Positions 44,958 through 53,309 of a DNA stretch of 64,000 nt are shown here, one piece after another. Origin of the DNA: Chitinophaga sp. sic0106 (lineage in GTDB: Bacteria; Bacteroidota; Bacteroidia; Chitinophagales; Chitinophagaceae); the NCBI RefSeq assembly GCF_019219075.1, contig NZ_JAHUWJ010000008.1, forward strand, positions 186,001 through 250,000. The letters run 5' to 3'. The notes under the pieces are model-generated. The model did not search any database and had not been told where the DNA came from. It worked only from the letters and a program-made list of their open reading frames with translations. The position numbers and the translations under genes were made by a program. Numbering within the stretch: position 1 is the first letter of the stretch; each line of letters begins with the position of its first letter.

Positions 44958-46454
44958 ATGAAGTTTAAATCACTGCTGGCCAAACCATTTGCTTCTATCG
45001 TCCATAGCAAGATAAAGAAGGAAATGTTCAGGGCGGTAGAAGACCAGGAGCATATCCTGGAGGAGCTGATCAAAACAGGACGGAAAACGGAATTCGGTGC
45101 GGAGCATAAAATGGAGGCTGTTAATAATTATGATGCCTTTAAACAGGCAGTCCCTATCCGCGACTACGAGCAGTATAAACCTTATATAGAAAGAATCAAG
45201 CAGGGTAAACAAAACGTTCTCTGGAAAGGACAGCCGATTTACCTCGCCAAAACCTCCGGTACTACCAGCGGGGTCAAATATATCCCCATCTCAAAGGATT
45301 CTATCTCCAACCATATCGATACAGCCCGCAATGCGCTGCTGAACTATATGGGCGAAACCGGAAACAGTAGCTTTGCTGACGGTAAAATGATCTTCCTCTC
45401 AGGCTCCCCGGAGCTGGAAAGAGTAGGAGGCATCCCTACCGGAAGGCTTTCCGGGATTGTAAATCACCACATTCCGCGCTACCTGCGTACCAATCAGCTC
45501 CCGTCTTATGAAACTAATTGCATTGAAGACTGGGAAACCAAGCTGGACAAAATAGTGGAAGAAACCATCAACCAGGATATGACCCTCATCAGCGGCATAC
45601 CACCTTGGGTACAAATGTATTTCGACCGCCTCATGGAGCGTACCAACGGCAAACGCATCCGTGAAATCTTTAAAAACTTTGATGTAATGGTGTATGGCGG
45701 GGTTAACTTTGAGCCTTACCGTGCTAAACTCATGGCCTCCATCGGAGCGCCTATCCATACCATCGAAACGTTTCCTGCCTCCGAAGGCTTCTTTGCCTTC
45801 CAGGATTCGCAGGAACAGGAAGGGCTGCTGCTCAATACCAACTCCGGCATCTATTATGAGTTCATCCCGGCAGGAGAGATTTTTAATGAAAATCCTACCC
45901 GGTTGTCGCTCAAAGATGTGCAGGTTGGCGTAAATTACGCCCTCATTATTAACAATAATGCTGGTTTGTGGGGATATAACATTGGTGATACCATCAAGTT
46001 TATTTCCACCAATCCATATAAAATTCTGGTGACAGGCCGCATTAAACACTTCATTTCCGCGTTTGGAGAACATGTGATCGGGGAAGAGGTGGAGTTTAGT
46101 CTGATGAAGGCCGCGCAGGAAGAAAACCTGCATATCACCGAGTTCACAGTAGCGCCAATGGTCCAAACCAACGGGGAATTGCCGTATCATGAGTGGTTTG
46201 TAGAGTTTGAAAACATGCCGGCTAACCTCGAGGCATTTGCCAGAAAGGTAGATGAGAACATGCGTGCAAAAAATATCTACTACGATGACCTCTTGTCCGG
46301 AAATATCCTTCAACCGCTGAAAATCAGGGCTGTACGCCGCCAGGGCTTTATTGACTACATGAAATCAGTAGGTAAGCTGGGAGGACAAAACAAAGTTCCA
46401 CGACTGAGTAACGACCGGAAACTGGCAGACGAACTGGCCCATTATTTACAATGA
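44958..46454 (+). CDS. GH3-family protein (auxin-responsive GH3-like acyl-adenylase fold)
   Basis: A 498-residue protein of the GH3 family in the ANL adenylating superfamily. The ATP-binding P-loop-like motif is LAKTSGTTSGVKYIPIS at about residues 96-112, YGGVNFEPYR lies near 246, and the hinge region GYNIGDTIKFIS near 335. In plants GH3 enzymes join amino acids to auxin or jasmonate; bacterial members have unknown acyl substrates. It has no signal peptide. It is followed after 94 bases by dxr on the same strand; a functional link is not evident. Confidence 0.92.
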   Translation: MKFKSLLAKPFASIVHSKIKKEMFRAVEDQEHILEELIKTGRKTEFGAEHKMEAVNNYDAFKQAVPIRDYEQYKPYIERIKQGKQNVLWKGQPIYLAKTSGTTSGVKYIPISKDSISNHIDTARNALLNYMGETGNSSFADGKMIFLSGSPELERVGGIPTGRLSGIVNHHIPRYLRTNQLPSYETNCIEDWETKLDKIVEETINQDMTLISGIPPWVQMYFDRLMERTNGKRIREIFKNFDVMVYGGVNFEPYRAKLMASIGAPIHTIETFPASEGFFAFQDSQEQEGLLLNTNSGIYYEFIPAGEIFNENPTRLSLKDVQVGVNYALIINNNAGLWGYNIGDTIKFISTNPYKILVTGRIKHFISAFGEHVIGEEVEFSLMKAAQEENLHITEFTVAPMVQTNGELPYHEWFVEFENMPANLEAFARKVDENMRAKNIYYDDLLSGNILQPLKIRAVRRQGFIDYMKSVGKLGGQNKVPRLSNDRKLADELAHYLQ

Positions 46455-46548
46455 TAGTATCCCATAAGGAATTTTTTTAACAGCTGCAGGAGCGTATCCT
46501 GCAGCTGTTCATTCATTTTTTGTAACCTGTAAAACGTAAACAACCGTA

Positions 46549-47715
46549 ATGAACAAACGTAAAATTGCCATCTTCGGGTCCACAGGATCTATTGGCATTC
46601 AGGCACTGGATGTGATAGCGGCACATCCCGAAAGATTTTGTGTGGAGGTACTGACCGCACAAAATAATGCTGACCTGCTCATTGAACAGGCACTTAAATT
46701 TAAACCTAACGCTGTAGTCATCGGCAACGAAGAGAAATACAAGCAGGTAAAAGATGTATTATTCGACAAAGGCATAAAAGTATTTGCCGGCGCTAAATCA
46801 ATGGTGGAAGTAGCCTCCTGGAGCTCCATCGATATGATGCTGGCAGCCATTATGGGATTTGCCGGTCTGGCACCTACCATGGCAGCCATTGAACAGGGCA
46901 TCCCGGTGGCCCTGGCCAATAAGGAAACACTCGTATGTGCAGGGGATATCGTGATGGCAGCAGCAGCCCGCAAGAATGTACCTATCATCCCGGTAGATTC
47001 TGAGCACTCCGCCATTTTCCAATGCCTCCTCGGAGAACCCATGTCAAAACTGGAAAAAGTGATCCTCACCGCTTCCGGTGGGCCTTTCCTGGGTAAAAAA
47101 CCGAACTTCCTCATCAATGTAAAAAAGGACCACGCGCTGCAGCACCCTAACTGGAGCATGGGCGCCAAAATCACCATCGACTCTGCCACCCTCATGAATA
47201 AAGGGCTGGAAATGATCGAGGCCAGGTGGTTGTTTGGTCTGAAACCGGAAGATATTGAAGTAGTCATCCATCCGCAATCGATCATCCACTCTATGGTGCA
47301 GTTTGTAGATGGCTCCCTCAAAGCGCAGATGGGCCTGCCGGATATGAAACTGCCGATCCAGTATGCCCTGGGGTTCCCGGATCGCCTGCAAAACGACTTC
47401 CCGCGGTTTAACTTCAGGAATTATCCGTCCCTCACATTTGAACAGCCGGATACCAAAACTTTCCGTAACCTTGCCATCGCCATGGAGGCCATGTACAAGG
47501 GCGGAAACGCTGCCTGCGTCATGAATGCGGCCAATGAAGAAGTAGTGAACGCCTTCCTGAAAAACAGGATCGGATTCCTCCAAATGACAGAAGTGATTGA
47601 AGAAACCATGGCGAAAATACCATTTGTAGAAAAGCCAACCCTGCACGATTATTACGAATGTGATCACGCTGCCAGGGAGCATGCGGCTTCTTTAATAAAT
47701 TCTATTGTAATCTAA
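46549..47715 (+). CDS. dxr: 1-deoxy-D-xylulose 5-phosphate reductoisomerase
   Basis: A 388-residue NADPH-dependent enzyme of the MEP pathway to isoprenoids. The Rossmann motif GSTGSIGIQAL is at about residues 10-20, VDSEHSAIFQ near 151 contains metal and substrate ligands, and ASGGPFLGK and NWSMGAKITIDSATLMNKGLE are the family signatures. The length is normal. It is followed after 88 bases by rseP, a common pairing in Bacteroidota. Confidence 0.98.
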   Translation: MNKRKIAIFGSTGSIGIQALDVIAAHPERFCVEVLTAQNNADLLIEQALKFKPNAVVIGNEEKYKQVKDVLFDKGIKVFAGAKSMVEVASWSSIDMMLAAIMGFAGLAPTMAAIEQGIPVALANKETLVCAGDIVMAAAARKNVPIIPVDSEHSAIFQCLLGEPMSKLEKVILTASGGPFLGKKPNFLINVKKDHALQHPNWSMGAKITIDSATLMNKGLEMIEARWLFGLKPEDIEVVIHPQSIIHSMVQFVDGSLKAQMGLPDMKLPIQYALGFPDRLQNDFPRFNFRNYPSLTFEQPDTKTFRNLAIAMEAMYKGGNAACVMNAANEEVVNAFLKNRIGFLQMTEVIEETMAKIPFVEKPTLHDYYECDHAAREHAASLINSIVI

Positions 47716-47803
47716 CCGCATCCAAAAATTAACAACACATTTTGCCATTATATCTGGTAAATCGGATATCTTAACAGGCAGAATAAAAGCTGAAATTAAT
47801 TAA

Positions 47804-49144
47804 ATGACATTAGAGCTAATATTGGTGAAGGGCGGACAGCTTATACTGTCGCTCTCTATACTGGTGGTACTGCATGAGTTAGGCCACTTTATCCCTGCCA
47901 AGTTGTTCAAAACACGCGTAGAAAAATTCTACCTGTTCTTCGACCCCTGGTTTTCTCTCTTTAAAATCAAAAAAGGCGAAACCGAATATGGTATCGGCTG
48001 GCTTCCGCTGGGAGGTTATGTGAAGATATCCGGCATGATCGACGAAAGCATGGATAAGGAGCAGATGGCCAAACCACCGCAATCATGGGAGTTCCGGGCT
48101 AAACCGGCCTGGCAGCGACTAATCATCATGATTGGTGGGGTTACTGTTAATATCCTCCTCGCCTTCTTCATCTATGCCATGATCCTGTGGTCTAACGGTT
48201 ACACCTATATGCCGGTGAAAGAACTGCCATATGGTATCCAGGTGGATTCACTGGGTAAGAGCATCGGATTGCAGGACGGCGATAAAATCGTTTCCATCGA
48301 TAACAAGGAAGTAAAGGAATTTGAAAAAATTCCGGTATATATGATCCTCCATGGTAGCAAAACTATCCAGGTAGATAGAAATGGCCAGCCTGTAAACGTG
48401 ACTGTTCCGGATGGATTTATTCGTCGCGTAATGGGCATCATGAAAGGCGGTGGCTCCTTCATTGCGCCATATATGCCTGATACAGTGCCTTATGTTGCGC
48501 GTCATATCCTCGAAGATGGTGCAGGTGCCAAAGCCGGCCTGAAGCCTGCGGACCGCATGCTGGCCGTAAACGGTGTGGCCACCCCTGACGTGAAGTCGTT
48601 TCTGGCTGAAATGAAAAATCAGAAAAGCAAAACGATTGATCTGCAGGTGCTGAGAGGCGCCGACACGGTAACACTGCATCCGGTGCTGGATACTACCGGC
48701 AAACTGAACGTACTGCCATATACCGCAGTGACCATTCCATATAATTTCTTCCAGTCCATTCCTGCTGGCGTAAAAATGGGTGTGGATAAGCTGAACTCCT
48801 ACGTGCTGCAGCTGCGTTTACTCTTTGTTTCCAAAGAAGTGAAGGTAACGGAGTCCCTGGGTGGTTTTGGCAGCATCGCCAAGCTGTTTCCTGACCAGTG
48901 GAACTGGCTGGACTTCTGGCAGCTGACTGCTTTCCTGTCCATCATCCTGGCATTTATGAACATCCTGCCAATTCCTGCGCTGGATGGCGGCCACGTATTA
49001 TTCCTGTTGTATGAAATTATCACCGGTCGTAAGCCGAGTGAGAAGTTCCTGGAATATGCGCAGATCGTGGGTATGGTAATCCTGCTGGGATTACTGCTGT
49101 TCGCCAACGGACTGGATATCTGGAGAGGAATATTCGGAAAATAA
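47804..49144 (+). CDS. rseP: Site-2 protease RseP (membrane zinc metalloprotease)
   Basis: A 446-residue M50 protease. The zinc motif HELGH is at residues 24-28 in the first membrane span. Two PDZ-like regions lie between about residues 140 and 310. The third metal ligand is in PIPALDGGHVLFLLYE near residue 390, within a membrane segment. It cleaves anti-sigma factors and possibly signal-peptide remnants. It ends in a strong terminator 25 bases downstream. Confidence 0.97.
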   Translation: MTLELILVKGGQLILSLSILVVLHELGHFIPAKLFKTRVEKFYLFFDPWFSLFKIKKGETEYGIGWLPLGGYVKISGMIDESMDKEQMAKPPQSWEFRAKPAWQRLIIMIGGVTVNILLAFFIYAMILWSNGYTYMPVKELPYGIQVDSLGKSIGLQDGDKIVSIDNKEVKEFEKIPVYMILHGSKTIQVDRNGQPVNVTVPDGFIRRVMGIMKGGGSFIAPYMPDTVPYVARHILEDGAGAKAGLKPADRMLAVNGVATPDVKSFLAEMKNQKSKTIDLQVLRGADTVTLHPVLDTTGKLNVLPYTAVTIPYNFFQSIPAGVKMGVDKLNSYVLQLRLLFVSKEVKVTESLGGFGSIAKLFPDQWNWLDFWQLTAFLSIILAFMNILPIPALDGGHVLFLLYEIITGRKPSEKFLEYAQIVGMVILLGLLLFANGLDIWRGIFGK

Positions 49145-49168
49145 GTTTTTATAGAGATATTATTGTCA

Positions 49169-49198
49169 CAAGGCCGGCACCCCGAGGTGCCGGCCTTG
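49169..49198 (+). terminator. Terminator after rseP
   Basis: A perfect 13-bp G/C-rich stem CAAGGCCGGCACC/GGTGCCGGCCTTG with loop CCGA, followed by TTGTTG. The segment 49200-49349 holds no gene. Confidence 0.85.
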
Positions 49199-49349
49199 TT
49201 GTTGCCCGGCCTTACCGCACCAGCTATGCTACGGTAGACGGGAACCTGCCTGGTGATCCGCTACACCGTGGGCATCTCGACTTTACCAACCGACAACCCT
49301 GAAAACCAACTATTTATTTCCTTTTTTAGATTACTTTTAAAAAAAGTCG

Positions 49350-49357
49350 TATATTTG
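49350..49357 (+). promoter_or_regulatory. Promoter -7 box for ssrA
   Basis: TATATTTG matches TAnnTTTG, 14 bases upstream of the mature tmRNA 5' end. Confidence 0.6.
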
Positions 49358-49371
49358 CGATCAATAAACCT

Positions 49372-49744
49372 GGGGCTGCCTGGTTTAGACAGCGTAGATC
49401 TTTGAGAGTGTAAGCATGCCGTGCGTTGGATAATTAGCACGATAATCTGAATATTCAAACTTTAATTGGCGAATCTAACTACGCCATGGCTGCCTAATCA
49501 GCGATTAGACACCCATTATAGCCGCCCGGAGTTGTCGCCTTATGCGACTCCCGCCGCTGAATCATCAAACCCATAGGGATAGGTGCTCATGGTTTCTGTG
49601 AGTGAGCATTGAAGCTAAACGGATAAGGACGAGGTTGGTTTGTTGTGCCCCTGCCGAGTTCCGACAAATCAATGCATAAATAAGCATGTAGAAAGCTTTT
49701 GAAGGATATGTTTGGACACGGGTTCGATTCCCGTCAGCTCCACA
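49372..49744 (+). ncRNA. ssrA: Transfer-messenger RNA (tmRNA)
   Basis: The RNA that rescues stalled ribosomes and tags their products for proteolysis. The 5' end GGGGCTG pairs with CAGCTCC (49735-49741), forming the tRNA-like acceptor, and GGGTTCGATTCCC is the T arm. The tag reading frame is 49468-49497, encoding GESNYAMAA and a stop, close to the usual ...NYALAA ending. The 3' end reads CTCCACA, so no CCA tail is encoded here. The right end marks the junction with the integrated element, and the last 76 bases also encode the tail of the recombinase on the other strand. Confidence 0.95.
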
Positions 49745-51237
49745 CTTTGCAGGCTTGCTGTTTTAGCTCTATAAAACAGCAAGCCTTTCTCATTTAATCT
49801 CAACATATTATGCGAGAAAATGGAGAGCAAAAAAGGTGTTCGAAAAGAATTTCCTGAATAACTAAGGGAGTTATCGAACACCATACGTACAAATGATTTC
49901 TTGTCACCAAGTGTGGCGCCATGATACAGCTCCCATACATTCATCAGCTGAGGTAGTAATCTTTCAAAATCCGCCAATTGAGCAGACTTATCTGTTTGAA
50001 GGCTTGAAACTTTACTTTCCAGGCTTAATTTATTTGTACTGTACTTCATTGACCACCGGTTATATGTATCGTGGTTGATCTGGTTGGCAAGGAACTTCTC
50101 TTCAAGACTCGAAATCAATTCAGCCGTTTTCTTTAATTCTCTTTTCGCATCTCTCAACTCAGTTTCCTGGTTTTCCATTCCTATTTTCAATTGCCTGCGG
50201 GCAGACGAGACCAAGTAGTCAATATATGGCTCAGGCACCGAGAACAGTTTCAGCATTTCATCGAACTGGCCGTGTATTTTGGTTGCAGAGAAGTTTGAGC
50301 CCTTGTGAGCGGCGCATTTATAGTACGGGTAGTATTTATTCTTTCCCTTGGAAAATGCCCCTGAGAACTGTTTGCCGCAATCGCACAGGAGAATACCTCT
50401 CAGTGGGAAGTCTTCGTTTTCTACTACTTTCCCCCTTTTTTCGGATAGCTGCTGTTGGACATGGTGCCATATAGAGGTTTCAATTATTGGTTCAAATACC
50501 CCCTTTATGACTTTTTCAGGCTCATTTTTATATGCTGGCTGCACCAGGTAACCCGCATAAGTAGGACAGGTTAATATACGCTTAATGGCACTGTTGCCAC
50601 TTCTCTTTACCCCTAGCTTTTTAGCCATGGTGTTAAGTTCCGTAATGGATGCCCCCATGTAGCAGGCGTTATATAGTTGGCGAACTATTTCAGCCTGTTC
50701 CTGAATAGGCGTGATATTCGGCTTACCATTAATATCCTTTACATTCTTATAGCCAAATGGCGCAAGAGTGATAAACCTTCCCGATTTAATGGCCTGGTGC
50801 TGGCCGAACTTGATGCGCTCCTTAATTACGTATAATTCAAATTCAGCCGTAACGAGCATGTCTGCCCGCTGCTTGAAGAAGAATGGCGAATCTGCATCAA
50901 CAAACATTTGCTCAAAAACACTCAGCACGATTATGCCATACTTCTTCTCCAGCAACTCAATCATACGCAGACCCTCTGCTGCGTTACGCGAAAAACGGTC
51001 ATACTTGCATACAACAAGGTAGTCAATAGACTTATGGTGTTTTTTCACAAAATCTTCCAATTTAACCCAGTCTGGCCGGTCAAATGACTTAGCGCTTCTG
51101 CCCTCATCACAGAAGGTAGACGACAGCTGGATATCCTTTCGCGCGCAATACTCCTGTATGTGGGCCAGCTGCCCATCTATGCTGAAATTGGATTGATCCT
51201 TGGTGGAAATTCTAACATATGCAATGCCGTTCTTCAT
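49669..51237 (-). CDS. Large serine recombinase (integrase)
   Basis: A 522-residue site-specific recombinase. The resolvase domain is at residues 1-140, with the catalytic serine Ser11 in YVRISTKDQS and CKYDRFSRN near 77-85. The recombinase domain follows with FGYKNVKD. A zinc ribbon has CDCGKQFSG and YKCAAH near 285-310. A coiled coil spans about 350-430. The expected end is near NEKGLLFYRAK; the final 35-40 residues (ELTGIEPVSKH to LFMH) are read from the antisense of the tmRNA 3' end. The start is coupled to a 29-residue ORF (ATGA overlap). It is the likely integrase of the element, acting at ssrA. Confidence 0.95.
   Translation of the reverse strand: MKNGIAYVRISTKDQSNFSIDGQLAHIQEYCARKDIQLSSTFCDEGRSAKSFDRPDWVKLEDFVKKHHKSIDYLVVCKYDRFSRNAAEGLRMIELLEKKYGIIVLSVFEQMFVDADSPFFFKQRADMLVTAEFELYVIKERIKFGQHQAIKSGRFITLAPFGYKNVKDINGKPNITPIQEQAEIVRQLYNACYMGASITELNTMAKKLGVKRSGNSAIKRILTCPTYAGYLVQPAYKNEPEKVIKGVFEPIIETSIWHHVQQQLSEKRGKVVENEDFPLRGILLCDCGKQFSGAFSKGKNKYYPYYKCAAHKGSNFSATKIHGQFDEMLKLFSVPEPYIDYLVSSARRQLKIGMENQETELRDAKRELKKTAELISSLEEKFLANQINHDTYNRWSMKYSTNKLSLESKVSSLQTDKSAQLADFERLLPQLMNVWELYHGATLGDKKSFVRMVFDNSLSYSGNSFRTPFLLSIFSHNMLRLNEKGLLFYRAKTASLQSVELTGIEPVSKHILQKLSTCLFMH
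49751..49786. terminator. Terminator inside the recombinase reading frame
   Basis: A perfect 15-bp stem AGGCTTGCTGTTTTA/TAAAACAGCAAGCCT with loop GCTCTA, followed by TTCTCATTT. It ends ssrA transcription and at the same time encodes residues near GLLFYRAKTASL of the recombinase on the minus strand. Confidence 0.92.
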
Positions 51238-51323
51238 CTTTTGAGGATTTTTTTTACAAACATTAAGGCCAGCAAATCTAATAATTGCTTTTCTTTTTCA
51301 GTCAAATTGCTATTTTCTTTCAT
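51234..51323 (-). CDS. 29-residue ORF coupled to the recombinase
   Basis: A short frame MKENSNLTEKEKQLLDLLAL followed by a basic end, whose stop TGA overlaps the recombinase ATG (ATGA). The peptide is a predicted amphipathic helix. It may be a leader peptide for translational coupling or a small accessory factor, such as a directionality helper. No homology is claimed. Confidence 0.6.
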   Translation of the reverse strand: MKENSNLTEKEKQLLDLLALMFVKKILKR

Positions 51324-51361
51324 GCTCAACTGATTTAAAACTTGGGTTAACAAACTGTTGA

Positions 51362-51790
51362 TCAATACGTGTGTATACTGTATGTCGAGAACCTGAACCG
51401 CTCATCCTCCCATGAATACAGCACCGATATCCGCTTCACAGGTGCCTTCCGGAATTTCCCGGCGACAGTTGTGCCCCGGTAAAGCCAAAACCGGAACCTG
51501 GTCAAGCTGCCGTCACTTCCCATACCAGATGGCACTACGAAATACGTATCGTGCGTTTTTGCCTCAGACTTGATCTTTCCCAGCTTCACGAAATCCATGT
51601 TGTAGTTGCTGAATAGTTTCGGATCGCACCGGCTGCCAATACATCGCCAGGTATCCCGCGGACCGATTAAGGAGTCGAGCAATGCTGTTGCTCGTTCACC
51701 GGCGTCCTTATGCGTATCGGCAAAATTCAGGTCCTGGGCGCTGGTCAGTGTACTGATGGCCAGCGTGAGGAGTAGGAGTAGTTTTTTCAT
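51362..51790 (-). CDS. Small exported protein of unknown function
   Basis: A 142-residue protein with a clean signal peptide MKKLLLLLTLAISTLTSAQ. The mature part has two cysteines close together (WRCIGSRCDPK), suggesting a disulfide, and a beta-rich C-terminal half. I do not recognise it. An exported protein amid replication genes looks like a lysogenic-conversion cargo gene. Its start overlaps the stop of the HNH gene by four bases. Confidence 0.75.
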   Translation of the reverse strand: MKKLLLLLTLAISTLTSAQDLNFADTHKDAGERATALLDSLIGPRDTWRCIGSRCDPKLFSNYNMDFVKLGKIKSEAKTHDTYFVVPSGMGSDGSLTRFRFWLYRGTTVAGKFRKAPVKRISVLYSWEDERFRFSTYSIHTY

Positions 51791-52146
51791 TGTTCTGTAC
51801 CGGTTACCGGAGCCGGCGCGGGTGATATTTTTTCGAAATAGAATTTTCCATCAAATGGGGCTAACGTCGCCATTCCAAAATTTACTGCCACCTGGTGAAT
51901 GTAAATTTTCGAAATTCTATGGTGAAGGCCTCGCATGGTAAACCTGAATCCTTCCAGGGTAGTTGCTCGTTTGTAGTGATTACACTTCCTACAGGACGGA
52001 TTAAGATTCGCCTCTGCGTCATTACCGCCTATACATTTCGGTCGGATGTGGTCTACCTGCATGTCTGCTATGACCATCTCTCTGCCACAATAGGCGCAAT
52101 GGCCATCGTATTTTTCAAATATTGCCTGACGGTTGATTTTGCCCAT
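51787..52146 (-). CDS. HNH endonuclease
   Basis: A 119-residue protein. The HNH domain is at about residues 15-60: HCAYCGREM, then MQVDHIRPKCIGG, then NLNPSCRKCNHYK, giving two CxxC zinc pairs and the catalytic DH. The remaining C-terminal part (residues 65-119) is not recognised and is Pro-rich at the end. In phages such proteins may be packaging nucleases or homing enzymes. It is coupled to the exported protein gene downstream. Confidence 0.9.
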   Translation of the reverse strand: MGKINRQAIFEKYDGHCAYCGREMVIADMQVDHIRPKCIGGNDAEANLNPSCRKCNHYKRATTLEGFRFTMRGLHHRISKIYIHQVAVNFGMATLAPFDGKFYFEKISPAPAPVTGTEQ

Positions 52147-52191
52147 TGTCTGCCTGGTAACCTATCCAGGGAGGTTTAAAATTATCCCTGC

Positions 52192-52422
52192 CACTCTGTG
52201 GTAGGGAATTTTGATGATTTTTTAAGAAGATGGTGAACTTTCTTCAGTCCTTTAATCGACAGATTGAACATTTTCACAACCCCTATATAGCCGCCATACT
52301 CATGATATTGATCTTTGGTCAACCATAGGTTGGGCAGGTAGTGAAATTCAAATATTACAACCGGTATAATGTCGCCACCGGTATTTACCAGTACCCTATC
52401 CGGCAGGGGTTTACAATTTGTT
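52192..52422 (-). CDS. Coding-like open frame without a standard start
   Basis: An uninterrupted frame of 76 codons in the gap between the HNH gene and the 67-residue gene. It reads as a plausible protein (RVLVNTGGDIIPVVIFEFHY, then KMFNLSIKGLKKVHHLLKK) but has no ATG, GTG or TTG near its beginning; CTG at about 52407 would be the best candidate. It may be a gene with an unusual start, or the decayed remainder of one. Confidence 0.4.
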
Positions 52423-52614
52423 TAGTTCTTCTTTTACCTCTTTCCAGTAATCACAAGTGGGCACTCTGTGTGCGTATTTACGACACTTGACGAGTTTAGA
52501 TGGTTCTGCCTTGATAATCTCGTCTACGCACCATAATGCTAACATTACCGCATAAGAAGTATCATAATTACGCCATCTTGAAAGTAGCTCCTGCGCTTTC
52601 TCTTTAGGTGTCAT
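52411..52614 (-). CDS. Small phage protein, unknown
   Basis: A 67-residue soluble protein, MTPKEKAQELLSRW at the start (helical) and with CRKYAHRVPTCDYWKEV near the end. No family is recognised. Its start overlaps the stop of the preceding gene by 11 bases, the typical packing of this cluster. Confidence 0.7.
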   Translation of the reverse strand: MTPKEKAQELLSRWRNYDTSYAVMLALWCVDEIIKAEPSKLVKCRKYAHRVPTCDYWKEVKEELNKL

Positions 52615-52924
52615 GTTTATTTTTTACCGCGTAAGTAAATAATGATTCAATGAACAGATATACAAATAAGTATTGCTGATTGCATGGCTGGAAGCATTCT
52701 CCGCTCAACAGCATCACAATTTTCCCATTGGTCTGCAACACGCAGCTTATTTTCTGTGTCTCCTTTGAACCGTGTTTTCCCCAAAAGTTGATGTCAAATG
52801 CGGTGTATCCATCTAGTGTCCAATCTTGTCGATCGCTGCTCTCTTTGACATCATAAAAAATGCTTCCATAACATCCAAAACATCTATCAAGGAAAGAATG
52901 AATTTTTTTCTCGTGATTATTCAC
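52604..52924 (-). CDS. Phage protein of unknown function, GTG start
   Basis: A 106-residue protein from GTG 52924, whose codon overlaps the last codons of the DUF551-like gene. The frame is open further upstream, but that part is antisense-like and overlaps the neighbour. The protein contains HSFLDRCFGCYGSIFYDV and SCVLQTNGKIVMLLSGECF, four cysteines in all. It is not recognised. Confidence 0.65.
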   Translation of the reverse strand: MNNHEKKIHSFLDRCFGCYGSIFYDVKESSDRQDWTLDGYTAFDINFWGKHGSKETQKISCVLQTNGKIVMLLSGECFQPCNQQYLFVYLFIESLFTYAVKNKHDT

Positions 52925-53255
52925 TATTTCCGCCCTCCTGTGCGGGTGGTTCGGGTGCCGGCATCCAGAAGGAGGCCTCCCAGCCAATACCAGGAACACC
53001 GAAGCTGTTCGGGAAATCGGCAGACCCTGTGTATCTTCCTCCGAACACCTGGCCGTGATAGTCCGAGCGTAGTACATCTACCACGAATAATACCCGTTGT
53101 CCAGGTTCAGGCAGTTGCTCGCTGACTGGTATCCAGTTTGGATTTGCCTGTGCCCACTCTACACCTTCAATGAATGCCCTCTCAACGGTTGAGCCTATAC
53201 GATAACCTGCGGCGAGTTCGGCGGCAGCTTGTTTAATTTTCTCTGCGTAAGTCAT
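52917..53255 (-). CDS. DUF551-like phage protein
   Basis: A 112-residue protein whose core WIPVSEQLPEPGQRVLFVVD at about residues 40-60 matches the DUF551 pattern found in many phages, followed by a strand-rich end with WEASFWMPAPEPP. The N-terminal 38 residues are helical. The function of the family is unknown. It is the first gene after a 27-bp palindrome and the plus-strand gene at 53310, so it may begin a transcript. Confidence 0.8.
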   Translation of the reverse strand: MTYAEKIKQAAAELAAGYRIGSTVERAFIEGVEWAQANPNWIPVSEQLPEPGQRVLFVVDVLRSDYHGQVFGGRYTGSADFPNSFGVPGIGWEASFWMPAPEPPAQEGGNSE

Positions 53256-53263
53256 TTTTATTT

Positions 53264-53290
53264 TTTAACTGAACCAGCGGTTCAGTTAAA
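53264..53290. promoter_or_regulatory. Perfect 27-base palindrome, likely operator
   Basis: Twelve-base arms TTTAACTGAACC/GGTTCAGTTAAA around AGC, lying exactly between divergent genes (minus start at 53255, plus start at 53310). It has no T-run, so it is not a terminator. It is a good candidate for a repressor site switching both genes. Confidence 0.65.
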
Positions 53291-53309
53291 TTGTGAGAAA
53301 TTATCATCC

